From: Microbacterium sp. 1S1
GTDB lineage: Bacteria; Actinomycetota; Actinomycetes; Actinomycetales; Microbacteriaceae
Length of the DNA stretch: 64,000 nt
Direction: 5' to 3'
Assembly: GCF_008271365.1 (NCBI RefSeq)
Contig: NZ_CP043430.1
Coordinates: 2,232,001 to 2,296,000 of the forward strand
How positions within the stretch are numbered: position 1 is the first letter of the stretch; every line of letters begins with the position of its first letter. Of the stretch, positions 40,147 through 47,852 are shown piece by piece. The translations under genes and the position numbers were made by a program. The notes beneath the pieces are model-generated. The model searched no databases. It had not been told where the DNA came from and saw only the letters and a list, made by a program, of their open reading frames with translations.

Positions 40147-41142
40147 TCAGAGACCCGCACCCGGGCGGATCGCACCGACGCTCGCTCCGCCGCCGAGTAC
40201 CGTGAGGGGCAGGGCGTCGGCGAGGGCTGCGACATCCGCGTCCGTCAGGCCGCCGGCGCGTGCCAGCAGGGTGGCGGCCACGATCGTCGACGCCCGTGCT
40301 CCGCCGTCCAGCATCTTGAGGGCGACGGTGGTGCCGTTCGGCGCGACCATGACCATGACCCCCTCGGCGCCGCCCTTGGCGAAGACGCCGAGACGCTCGA
40401 TCGCGATCGTGTCGGGGCGACCGGGACCGTCGATCGTCCAGGGGTTCTCGCGCACGGCCTTCACCAGGGATCCCGCCACGCGGTGCAGCGCGAAGGGGGA
40501 ACGCTCCGAGGCGGTGCCGATGCGGTGGATGGCGCGCGCCAGTCCCGTGAGGCTGAGCGCATACACGGGGGCGCCGCAACCGTCGATCGCGGTGTGCGCC
40601 ATCTTCTCGCCGGTCAGCCGTTCGACGACCTCGCGGATATGCGCCTGAAGGGGGTGAGCGGGGTCGAGGTAGCCGTCGGTCGGCCACCCCGTCGCGACGC
40701 AGGCTCGGAGCATCGCGGCGTGCTTGCCCGAGCAGTTCATCCGGACCCGCGCCTCCTGGCCGTGCTCGCGCACCATCTCGTCACGCGTCGCGGAATCCGT
40801 GGGCCAGGCCGGGGGACAGGCGAGATCGTCCTCGTTGAGTCCACCAGCGGTGAGGATGTCCCGGACGACCTCGGCGTGTCGGTCCGTGCCGGAGTGGCTG
40901 GCCGTGGAGAGGGCCAGCTGCTCGCCCTCGAGCACGGCACCGGCCGTGAGGCAAGCGACCGCCTGGAGCGGCTTCAGGCTGGAGCGCGGGAGGACCAGCG
41001 CGTCCACGTTCCCGTGACGCGCGACCACCTCGCCCTCGGGCGAGAGTACGACGGCCGCACCGGCGTGACGCGACTCGACGAAGCCGCTCCGTTCCACGAC
41101 GGCGAGTTCCACGGAATCCTGAACGGTGAGAGTCTCCAGCAC
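40147..41142 (-). CDS. L-asparaginase (asparaginase II / Rhizobium etli type)
   Basis: A 331-residue protein of the asparaginase family unrelated to the E. coli AnsA/AnsB enzymes. Conserved blocks are VERSGFVESRHAGAAVVL, the Ser-Lys pair in LPRSSLKPLQA, ALSTASHSGTDRH, MNCSGKHAAML with Cys and Lys of the active site, IDGCGAPVYALS, and FAKGGAEGV. It hydrolyses asparagine to aspartate and ammonia. GTG 41142 lies 6 nt after TAGAGT. It diverges from the OsmC gene. Confidence 0.88.
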   Translation of the reverse strand: MLETLTVQDSVELAVVERSGFVESRHAGAAVVLSPEGEVVARHGNVDALVLPRSSLKPLQAVACLTAGAVLEGEQLALSTASHSGTDRHAEVVRDILTAGGLNEDDLACPPAWPTDSATRDEMVREHGQEARVRMNCSGKHAAMLRACVATGWPTDGYLDPAHPLQAHIREVVERLTGEKMAHTAIDGCGAPVYALSLTGLARAIHRIGTASERSPFALHRVAGSLVKAVRENPWTIDGPGRPDTIAIERLGVFAKGGAEGVMVMVAPNGTTVALKMLDGGARASTIVAATLLARAGGLTDADVAALADALPLTVLGGGASVGAIRPGAGL

Positions 41143-41148
41143 CCGACA

Positions 41149-41154
41149 ACTCTA
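41149..41154 (-). promoter_or_regulatory. Putative -10 box (TAGAGT) of the asparaginase gene
   Basis: TAGAGT, 6 nt before GTG 41142; leaderless-type arrangement. Confidence 0.5.
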
Positions 41155-41225
41155 CCGGCGGTCCTCCACCCCCTCGTCGGGTCGAGGTGTGCTCGGACGT
41201 CGGAGGCCCCTGGCAGACTGAGGGC

Positions 41226-41720
41226 ATGCCAGCGCAGACGACCCCACGCCCCCTGGGCGAGCACCGCTACGCCCTCACGTCCACCTGGACCGGTAACAGC
41301 GGCTCCGGCACCAGCGGCTATCGGGACTATCGCCGTGACGTCACGATCGAGGTGGCGGGCAAGCCGGAGCTGCTCGCGTCGTCCGACAAGCCCTTCCGCG
41401 GCGACGCCTCACGCTGGAATCCGGAGGACATGCTGTTGGCTTCGCTCTCCGAGTGCCACCTGCTGTCCTACCTCCACGCATGCGTGACAGCGGGTGTCGT
41501 CGTCGTCTCGTATCGCGACAGCGCGAGCGGCGTCATGCGAGAGAACGGGGCGGGCGGCGGTGCCTTCGTCGAGGTGCTGCTGCGCCCTGAGGTGGTGGTG
41601 GCGGAGGCCTCGATGATTGAGGCAGCCGAGCGTGCGCACGCGCAGGCGAACGAATGGTGTTTCATCGCCAACTCGGTCAACTTCCCCGTGCGGCACGAAG
41701 CGACCGTGACAGCCGCCTGA
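41226..41720 (+). CDS. OsmC-family peroxiredoxin
   Basis: A 164-residue OsmC-fold protein that reduces organic hydroperoxides. The paired cysteines are visible in SLSECHLLSYLHACVTAGV, 15 residues of context, and in EWCFIANSVNFPV near the C-terminus, which is the usual two-Cys layout (one in the long helix, one late). The pattern fits the OsmC-like/YhfA-type branch. GAGGG lies just before ATG 41226; CAGACT 6 nt before the ATG is a poor -10 match. Confidence 0.85.
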   Translation: MPAQTTPRPLGEHRYALTSTWTGNSGSGTSGYRDYRRDVTIEVAGKPELLASSDKPFRGDASRWNPEDMLLASLSECHLLSYLHACVTAGVVVVSYRDSASGVMRENGAGGGAFVEVLLRPEVVVAEASMIEAAERAHAQANEWCFIANSVNFPVRHEATVTAA

Positions 41721-41730
41721 GCGGGCCGCG

Positions 41731-42510
41731 TCAGCGGCGCTCGTGCGGGAGGGCCTGCTTGATCTTCTCGATCGTGTTCTGGGCCGGCGCCTCGTTGTAG
41801 GTCCCGGCGAGCTCCTGCCCGGACAGGGCGTGGATGGCGGCCATGATCTCGTCGGTTGCCAGGCGTCGCGCGCGCCCGCTCGTCGCCGGCCCGTGCGGCG
41901 ACAGGTCGAGCGGCTCGCCGAACCGGACGGTGATCCGCTCCGACAGCGTCGGCATCTTCGCGCCGACCGGCATGACCTTGTCCGTCCCGATGAGGCCGAC
42001 GGGAACCACGGGGGCGCCGGTCTGCAGCGCCAGGAACGCCACCCCGGTCCGCCCCTTGTACAGTCGCCCGTCGGTGGAGCGGGTGCCCTCGGGGTAGAGC
42101 GCGACGGCCAGGCCTTCGTCCAGGAGCTGGCGCTGCAGATCGAGGGCGTCGAGTGCCGCCTGCCCTGCGCCCCGGCGGACCGGGATCGCGCCGATCGCCT
42201 CGAAGAAGGTCTTGGAGAGCCAGCCGCTGAAACCCGTGCCCTCGAAGTAGCTCGACTTGGCGAGGAAGTGCACGGGCCGCGGCGCTGCGACCGGGATGGC
42301 CACGGAGTCGATGAACGACAGGTGGTTGCTGGCGAAGATCACGGGACCGGTGGTCGGCACGTGCTCGCGACCCTCGATCCGCGGCCGGTAGACGAGCCGG
42401 GCGAGGGGGGTGATGAGGCCGCGGCCCACCGTGTAGGTGAATCCGGCATGACGAGGTTTCGGCGAGACTTCTGAGGGGGTTTCGGGGTCCGCGGACTGCT
42501 CAGAGCTCAT
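41731..42510 (-). CDS. 1-acyl-sn-glycerol-3-phosphate acyltransferase (PlsC family)
   Basis: A 259-residue membrane-associated acyltransferase of phospholipid synthesis. The catalytic HX4D motif is NHLSFIDSVA, the glycerol-phosphate-binding motif YPEGTRSTDG, and the proline block VVPVGLIGTDKVMP. The N-terminus is hydrophilic with a weak hydrophobic segment before HX4D. ATG 42510 lies 6 nt after TAACCT. It converges with the OsmC gene across 10 nt. Confidence 0.9.
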   Translation of the reverse strand: MSSEQSADPETPSEVSPKPRHAGFTYTVGRGLITPLARLVYRPRIEGREHVPTTGPVIFASNHLSFIDSVAIPVAAPRPVHFLAKSSYFEGTGFSGWLSKTFFEAIGAIPVRRGAGQAALDALDLQRQLLDEGLAVALYPEGTRSTDGRLYKGRTGVAFLALQTGAPVVPVGLIGTDKVMPVGAKMPTLSERITVRFGEPLDLSPHGPATSGRARRLATDEIMAAIHALSGQELAGTYNEAPAQNTIEKIKQALPHERR

Positions 42511-42516
42511 CAGAGC

Positions 42517-42522
42517 AGGTTA
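42517..42522 (-). promoter_or_regulatory. Putative -10 box (TAACCT) of the plsC-like gene
   Basis: TAACCT, 6 nt before ATG 42510; leaderless-type arrangement. Confidence 0.5.
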
Positions 42523-42634
42523 CTCCCGGGTCCATGCCGACGTTGGAATGAAGACTCGCGCCGCAGCTTCCCAGCGCGGGCAAAGGGCGATGGGGCAGGA
42601 TGGAAGCTCCCGCCCGCGATCGTGAGGTCTTCCT

Positions 42635-43597
42635 GTGCGCACCCGTCCGCTCCTCGTCCTGTCCACCGTCGCTGCGGCGTCCCTGCTGTTGGCGGGCTGT
42701 TCCGGGAGCGGGAATCCGGAGAGTTCGTCCTCTCCAGACCCGTCCTCGTCGAGCCAGTGCCTCGTGAACGCCGAGGCCGGAGACACCTCCGACGCGGTCG
42801 TCGTCGAGGGCGAAGGCGCCGACACGACGGTGACCGTTCCCGCCGACGCCGAGTTCGCGAACGTCGAGCGCACGGTCATCTCCGAAGGCGAAGGGGAGAA
42901 CCTCACGGTGAACGATCTCGTCTCCGTGCAGTACCAGATCGTCGACGCCGCCAGCGGCACGGTCCTCGACTCGTCGGCACGAGGCGAGGACGGATCGCTC
43001 CCCGTTCTGCTCGACCCGAACCAGTCCTCGCTGTTCGTCGCCGCGCTGGAGTGTGAGCCGATCGGCTCGCGGGTGGTCCTCGCTCTTCCCGCCAGCGCTC
43101 TCGGCGAGGGGGCGAGCAATCTCGTGGTCTATGCCGAGGCGGTGGATCGTCTTCCCGAGGTCGCCACGGGCGAGGACCTCGAGCCGACAGCCGGGATGCC
43201 CGAGGTCGAGCTCGACGACGACGGCAAGCCGACCGTCACGATCCCGGACGGGGATGCGCCGACCGAGACGAAGGTCGCCGTCCTCAAGCAGGGAGATGGC
43301 GCGACGGTGGCGTCCGGCGACCTCGTCGTCGTCCAGTACCTCGGCGTGAAGTGGTCCGACGGCGAGGAGTTCGACTCGAGCTGGAGCCGCGATGCGGCGC
43401 CCGCCCAGTTCCAGACCACCGGTGTCGTCGCCGGCTTCCAGAAGGCGCTCGAGGGCCAGAAGGTCGGTTCTCAGGTCCTCGTGGTGATGCCGCCGTCCGA
43501 TGGCTACGGAGCGAGCGAGGGACACGAGCTGCAGGATGAGAGCCTCGTCTTCGTCGTCGACATCTTGGCGACGACCCCCGTACAGGCCCAGCAGTAG
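42635..43597 (+). CDS. FKBP-type peptidyl-prolyl isomerase lipoprotein
   Basis: A 320-residue secreted lipoprotein. The signal peptide ends in the lipobox LLAGC (Cys about 21), followed by a Ser/Pro linker. Two FKBP-like units follow: a degenerate one (about 75-175, DLVSVQYQIVDAASGTVLDSS) and a better conserved C-terminal one (about 225-310, DLVVVQYLGVKWSDGEEFDSS, VVAGFQKALEGQKVGSQVLV). It should assist folding of exported proteins at the outer face of the membrane. The GTG start has GAGG upstream. Confidence 0.9.
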   Translation: MRTRPLLVLSTVAAASLLLAGCSGSGNPESSSSPDPSSSSQCLVNAEAGDTSDAVVVEGEGADTTVTVPADAEFANVERTVISEGEGENLTVNDLVSVQYQIVDAASGTVLDSSARGEDGSLPVLLDPNQSSLFVAALECEPIGSRVVLALPASALGEGASNLVVYAEAVDRLPEVATGEDLEPTAGMPEVELDDDGKPTVTIPDGDAPTETKVAVLKQGDGATVASGDLVVVQYLGVKWSDGEEFDSSWSRDAAPAQFQTTGVVAGFQKALEGQKVGSQVLVVMPPSDGYGASEGHELQDESLVFVVDILATTPVQAQQ

Positions 43598-43620
43598 TCC
43601 GCCCCGCGCAAGGCGTGTCC

Positions 43621-43626
43621 TAGGCT
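43621..43626 (+). promoter_or_regulatory. Putative -10 box (TAGGCT) of dxr
   Basis: TAGGCT, 6 nt before ATG 43633; leaderless-type arrangement. Confidence 0.55.
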
Positions 43627-43632
43627 GGCGTC

Positions 43633-44715
43633 ATGCGTCGCGTCATCGTCCTCGGCTCCACCGGTTCCATCGGCACCCAGGCGCTGGACGTGATCCGCGC
43701 CAACCCGCGGCGCTTCGAGCTGGTCGGGCTCGCCGCCGGGTCGAACGTCGCGATGATCCAGGAGCAGGCTGCGCAGTTCCAGGTCGAGCACACGGCGCTC
43801 GGTGCGGCGGAGGCGGAGCAGCTCGTGCGCGATGTCGAGGCTGATGTGGTGCTGAACGCGATCACCGGCTCCATCGGCCTTGGCGCGACCCTGGCAGCGT
43901 TGGAGGAAGGCCGGACTCTGGCGCTGGCCAACAAGGAGTCCCTGATCGTCGGCGGCGATCTCGTGCTCGCGGCCGCGGCACCGGGGCAGATCGTCCCGGT
44001 CGACTCCGAGCACTCGGCGCTCGCGCAGGCCCTGCGCTCGGGCACGCATGACGAGATCCGCCGCCTCGTCGTCACCGCCTCCGGAGGTCCGTTCCGCGGT
44101 CGCCGTAGGGACGAACTCACGACGGTGACGCCGGAGGAGGCTCTCGCGCACCCGACCTGGAACATGGGCCGCACGGTGACCACGAACTCCGCCACGCTGG
44201 TGAACAAGGGCCTCGAGGTGATCGAGGCCCACCTCCTGTTCGACGTGCCCTACGACGACATCGACGTCGTCGTGCACCCGCAGTCGATCGTCCACTCGAT
44301 GGTGGAGTTCATCGACGGTTCCACCATCGCGCAGGCCTCGCCTCCGGACATGCGCCTGCCGATCGCGCTCGGACTGGACTGGCCACACCGTGTCGGTGGC
44401 GTGGGCCGTCCGCTGGATTGGACCTCCGCGACGGCGTGGACTTTCGAGCCCCTCGATGACGACGCCTTCCCGGCGGTGGCGCTGGCGAAGGCCGTCGGCC
44501 GCGCCGGAGCGACGTTCCCCGCCGTCTACAACGCCGCCAACGAGCAGGCCGTCGACGCCTTCCACGAAGGGCGACTGTCCTTCCTCGGGATCGTCGACAC
44601 GGTCGCGCGTGTGGTGGACGCGCACGACGCGCCGGACACCCTGACGGTGCAGTCGCTGGCCGAGGCGGAGGACTGGGCGCGGCGGAAGGCCGATCAGCTC
44701 ATCGCCGTCGCCTGA
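43633..44715 (+). CDS. dxr: 1-deoxy-D-xylulose 5-phosphate reductoisomerase
   Basis: A 360-residue NADPH enzyme, the second step of the MEP isoprenoid pathway. The NADPH motif [14 protein letters not shown] is at residues 7-20. Substrate and metal sites are seen in [12 protein letters not shown] near 97, [10 protein letters not shown] (metal Asp and Glu), [36 protein letters not shown], and [16 protein letters not shown] 43633 lies 6 nt after TAGGCT. ispG of the same pathway is 7.7 kb downstream. Confidence 0.96.
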   Translation: MRRVIVLGSTGSIGTQALDVIRANPRRFELVGLAAGSNVAMIQEQAAQFQVEHTALGAAEAEQLVRDVEADVVLNAITGSIGLGATLAALEEGRTLALANKESLIVGGDLVLAAAAPGQIVPVDSEHSALAQALRSGTHDEIRRLVVTASGGPFRGRRRDELTTVTPEEALAHPTWNMGRTVTTNSATLVNKGLEVIEAHLLFDVPYDDIDVVVHPQSIVHSMVEFIDGSTIAQASPPDMRLPIALGLDWPHRVGGVGRPLDWTSATAWTFEPLDDDAFPAVALAKAVGRAGATFPAVYNAANEQAVDAFHEGRLSFLGIVDTVARVVDAHDAPDTLTVQSLAEAEDWARRKADQLIAVA

Positions 44716-44730
44716 CCGCCGCCCGCGACC

Positions 44731-46365
44731 TCAGTCCTCGTCCGGGTACGGCACGGGCCAGCGCGGCTCCGGCACGGGCCACCCCGCGGCCTTCAGCGCA
44801 CGGCGGGAGAGCTCGCGGGCCGAATACGGGGTACGGACGCCACGGATGTCGCGGTAGTCCTGGTGGCCGGGGCCGGCCCAGAGAATCGCATCGCCGTCGC
44901 CGACAAGGCCGACGGCCGCGACGATCGCGGCCTCCGGAGGCGAGTACTCGTGGATCTCGGCGTCCGGTCGCGCGCGACGGGCGCCCTCCACGAGGGTCGA
45001 CCGGATCGACGCGGGGTCCTCGAAGCGCGGATGGTGATCGGTCACGACGAGGATGTCGCTTCCCTCCACGGCCGTGCGCGCCATGTCGTAGCGCTTGCTG
45101 GCGTCACGGTCGCCGTCGGCGCCGAAGAGCATGAGCACCTTGCCCGGGGTAACCCGGCGCACGGCGGCCAGGGTCTTCTCGAACGCGTCGGGGGAGTGGC
45201 CGAAGTCGACGAAGACGGCAGGTCCGCGGTCACCCGACACGAGCTGGGTGCGGCCGGGGAGGTACGCGCGGATCCCTCCGTCGCGGTGGAGTGCCTCGGA
45301 GATGCGCTCCCACGCATAGCCGCCTTCGAGCAGCATCACGATCGCGAGTGCCGCGTTCGCCGCCATGTGGGGGCCGATGACGGGGACCGTCGTGGTGAGG
45401 GTTCCGGCCGGTCCGGTCATCGTGAAGGTCGTCCCGGTGGCCCGCTCGTCGTCGATGACGACCACCCAGTCGGCGCGCGCGGCCATGTCGGCGTCGGCCG
45501 CGATCGAGGGGGTGCCGACGGTCACGACAGGGATCTCGGAGCGTTCCACGACGAGGGCGCCGGAGGAGGAGTCGAGGCAGACGACGCCGCGGACGGCGCG
45601 ATCCGGTCGGAAGAGCGGCAGCTTCGCCTCGAAGTACTCCTCCATGTCGGCGTAGTCGTCGAGGTGGTCGTGGCTCAGGTTGGTGAAGCCGGCGACGTCG
45701 AAGCGGATGCCGTCGACGCGGTGTCGGGACAGAGCCTGTGCACTGACCTCGACCGCGACGGCCTCGACCTCCCGTTCCCGCATCAGCGCCAGGAGGGCGT
45801 GCATCTCGGAGGCCTCGGGCGTGGTCAGCCGCGAGACGATGACCTCGCCCGCGATATGCCGCTCGGCGGTCGAGGAGAGGCCCGTGACGACGCCCATCTG
45901 CTCGAGGATGCCCTCCAGCAGGTGGGAGACGCTCGTCTTGCCGTTCGTACCGGTGGTGGCGAAGAGAAGCGGCAGCGGGTCCTCGGCACCCGTGCCGTAC
46001 ACCCAGGCGCTCAGCGCACCGAGCACTCCGCGCGGGTCGTCCACGACGAGGATGGGGAGGCCCGCATCCGCGGCGATGTCGGCTCCGTCCTCGTCGGTGA
46101 TGACAGCGACGGCACCCTTCTCCGCGGCGGTCGTGGCGAAGTCCGCGCCATGGCGGTTGACGCCGCGGATCGCGACGAACGCCTCGCCGGGGCGGAGGTC
46201 GGCCGTGGCAAGGGTGATGCCACTGAGCACGATCCCCTCCGCGTCACCGCGCACGGAGCGCGCGAAACGGGATGCGAGTTCGGACAGCTCGCGCCGGGGC
46301 GGGTTCGCGGGGCGGAGCACGGGGGGGCAGGGTCGGCTGTTGTTCCATCGACATGTCGTCTCCAT
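44731..46365 (-). CDS. murE: UDP-N-acetylmuramoyl-tripeptide synthetase MurE; true start probably ATG 46354 behind a frameshift
   Basis: A Mur ligase that adds the third amino acid of the peptidoglycan stem. The ATP loop is TTGTNGKTSVSHLL, with the metal-binding LTTPEASEMHALLA and central NLSHDHLDDY. The residue-3 specificity site reads HHPR (45025-45036) instead of the DNPR of diaminopimelate enzymes. In the present frame it begins at ATG 46365 (METTCRW), which has no ribosome site. ATG 46354 has GGAG 5 nt upstream and reads MSMEQQPTLPP, then breaks at the G7 run (46321-46327, plus strand). Removing one G joins it to VLRPANPPRRELSEL. So the native protein likely starts at 46354. Confidence 0.9.
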   Translation of the reverse strand: METTCRWNNSRPCPPVLRPANPPRRELSELASRFARSVRGDAEGIVLSGITLATADLRPGEAFVAIRGVNRHGADFATTAAEKGAVAVITDEDGADIAADAGLPILVVDDPRGVLGALSAWVYGTGAEDPLPLLFATTGTNGKTSVSHLLEGILEQMGVVTGLSSTAERHIAGEVIVSRLTTPEASEMHALLALMREREVEAVAVEVSAQALSRHRVDGIRFDVAGFTNLSHDHLDDYADMEEYFEAKLPLFRPDRAVRGVVCLDSSSGALVVERSEIPVVTVGTPSIAADADMAARADWVVVIDDERATGTTFTMTGPAGTLTTTVPVIGPHMAANAALAIVMLLEGGYAWERISEALHRDGGIRAYLPGRTQLVSGDRGPAVFVDFGHSPDAFEKTLAAVRRVTPGKVLMLFGADGDRDASKRYDMARTAVEGSDILVVTDHHPRFEDPASIRSTLVEGARRARPDAEIHEYSPPEAAIVAAVGLVGDGDAILWAGPGHQDYRDIRGVRTPYSARELSRRALKAAGWPVPEPRWPVPYPDED

Positions 46366-46393
46366 GTTCTCACGACGGCGGTGCGCACCCGGG

Positions 46394-46428
46394 CGGCCCG
46401 CCGCGCCGAGGTCGAGCGCGGCGGGCCG
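46394..46428 (-). terminator. Terminator-like hairpin after the YcnI gene
   Basis: A perfect 13-bp G+C-only stem (46394-46406 with 46416-46428) and a 9-nt loop, starting 4 nt past the YcnI stop on the minus strand and before murE. No T run follows. Confidence 0.6.
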
Positions 46429-46432
46429 GGGA

Positions 46433-47110
46433 TCAGGCTCGACGCCGGAACGCGAGCACGGCGACCACGAGGGCCGCGATGCCGGCGAGAAGACCGCCTG
46501 CCCCCAGAGCGATGCCCAGCGCGCCGTCGTCGCCCGCATCCGCTGCCGTGGGCTGGGGTGCGGCGTTCGTGCCCTCACCGCCCGTCCCGGCTTCCGTGAC
46601 GGTCACGACGGGCGCCGGAGCGTCGAGATCGTGCGGATCCTCGCCCTTCTCGGCGACCTGCGTCCACTCGGTCGCGCCCTCCACGCACTGCTGCACCACC
46701 GGGAACGCCAGGGTCTCGGGCGTGTCCTCGGCCAGGCCGACCGACATGCTCACGGCGCCGCGGAGATCGGTGGGCACCGGGGTGAGGGCCGTGTAGGTGA
46801 CGGAGCTCACGAGACCGTCGTCGCCGCGCTCCACCTGGATGCTCCAGTCGCCGTCGAGGGTGGGGGCGACCGAGGCCAGGCCGTCGGGAACGGCGACGCG
46901 CAGGGCGGTGGTCGGCGAGGTGCCGCAGCCGTGGGCGAACGAGAAGGTGAGAACGCCGTGATCTCCGGCGGCGAGCTCGTCGGGGCTGACGGTGACGTGG
47001 GCGCCCGCCATCGCGGGCACGGCGAGGGCGAGGGCGAGTCCGCCGACGATGCCGCTGACTCCGAGGAGCGCACGACGGGAACGGCGGGGGCGGTTGTTGG
47101 GGTTCGACAT
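46433..47110 (-). CDS. YcnI-family (DUF1775) copper-associated membrane protein
   Basis: A 225-residue protein. The N-terminus RRSRRALLG plus hydrophobic helix and AMA-GAH is a signal peptide; RR suggests possible Tat export. After cleavage the mature protein begins with His (AHVTVSPDELAAGDHGVLTFSFAHGC), which in YcnI binds copper with a conserved Trp; a Trp is present in DGDWSIQVERG. Then comes an acidic Pro/Ala-rich stalk and a C-terminal membrane anchor (about 198-220) ending FRRRA. It is probably exported and anchored outside. GGAG precedes the ATG. Confidence 0.88.
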   Translation of the reverse strand: MSNPNNRPRRSRRALLGVSGIVGGLALALAVPAMAGAHVTVSPDELAAGDHGVLTFSFAHGCGTSPTTALRVAVPDGLASVAPTLDGDWSIQVERGDDGLVSSVTYTALTPVPTDLRGAVSMSVGLAEDTPETLAFPVVQQCVEGATEWTQVAEKGEDPHDLDAPAPVVTVTEAGTGGEGTNAAPQPTAADAGDDGALGIALGAGGLLAGIAALVVAVLAFRRRA

Positions 47111-47204
47111 GGGTCTCCAGCTGCTCGTACGCGGGCACGCCGGAACAGCGCGCCCGGAAAGGGTGGGGCCGTCCTCCGAGGACGACGAGAGTGGGTGAGG
47201 CGGC

Positions 47205-47786
47205 TCAGCCGCCGGCGAGCACCGGAGGTCCGCGCCGCGAGGTCACCGCGGCCGCGGCGGCATCGAGCGGAGGGAGGAGGGCCGAGCGGAGGGGGCGCGG
47301 CGGCGCGGGGAGCGCAGTGGCCGCTGTGGCGATACGGCGCAGTGCGGCGTGGAACCACCGGGCGATCGTGCCCAGCATGCTCTCGCCGTGCCAGAGCAAC
47401 AGGGTCGTCAGCACGGCGGCGAGGACATGCGCAGACGCCATGAGACCGTCCAGGGCCGGTGTCGGGGAGAGCGGCCCGAGCGCGCGCAGGTCGAGGTGGT
47501 GCACGTGGGCGAGGGCGACCGCGTTGCCCGCGGTCGGCGCGCCCAGGAGCTGGAAGATCACATGGAACGCGGCCTGCGCCATGAACACCCCACCCGCGAC
47601 CCGGATCCGGGAGGACCGCACGCCGACGACCCCGGCGGAGAGCGGGACGAAGAGAACCGCGATCGCCGCGATGAGCAGCGGGTGCGGGGCGGCGCCGCCA
47701 CCGAGGGTGTGCGAGACGGCGGCGAGGAGCGTGGCCGTCGTCGACACGGCGGCGGCGCGGAGGAAGCGCAGCTGCCGGGAGTTCAC
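47205..47786 (-). CDS. Unknown multi-pass membrane protein near YcnI
   Basis: A 193-residue protein with about four membrane helices and several helix-embedded histidines (AAVSHTLGGGAAPHPLL, FHVIFQLLGA, LAHVHHLDL, SAHVLAAVLTT, LLWHGES). His in and next to helices could bind metal; the neighbouring YcnI gene, 94 nt further on the same strand, makes copper handling plausible. The C-terminal 45 residues are a hydrophilic Arg/Pro/Ala tail. GTG 47786 lies 6 nt after TAGGCT. It diverges from rseP. Confidence 0.72.
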   Translation of the reverse strand: MNSRQLRFLRAAAVSTTATLLAAVSHTLGGGAAPHPLLIAAIAVLFVPLSAGVVGVRSSRIRVAGGVFMAQAAFHVIFQLLGAPTAGNAVALAHVHHLDLRALGPLSPTPALDGLMASAHVLAAVLTTLLLWHGESMLGTIARWFHAALRRIATAATALPAPPRPLRSALLPPLDAAAAAVTSRRGPPVLAGG

Positions 47787-47792
47787 TCCGCC

Positions 47793-47798
47793 AGCCTA
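47793..47798 (-). promoter_or_regulatory. Putative -10 box (TAGGCT) of the YcnI-neighbour gene
   Basis: TAGGCT, 6 nt before GTG 47786; leaderless-type, back to back with the rseP box in a 66-bp gap. Confidence 0.55.
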
Positions 47799-47840
47799 GC
47801 CATGCGGGGCGAGCCGGGCGGATTCCTAGGCGACGGGCAG

Positions 47841-47846
47841 TACCGT
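47841..47846 (+). promoter_or_regulatory. Putative -10 box (TACCGT) of rseP
   Basis: TACCGT, 6 nt before GTG 47853; leaderless-type arrangement, which also supports this start. Confidence 0.55.
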
Positions 47847-47852
47847 TGGCAC

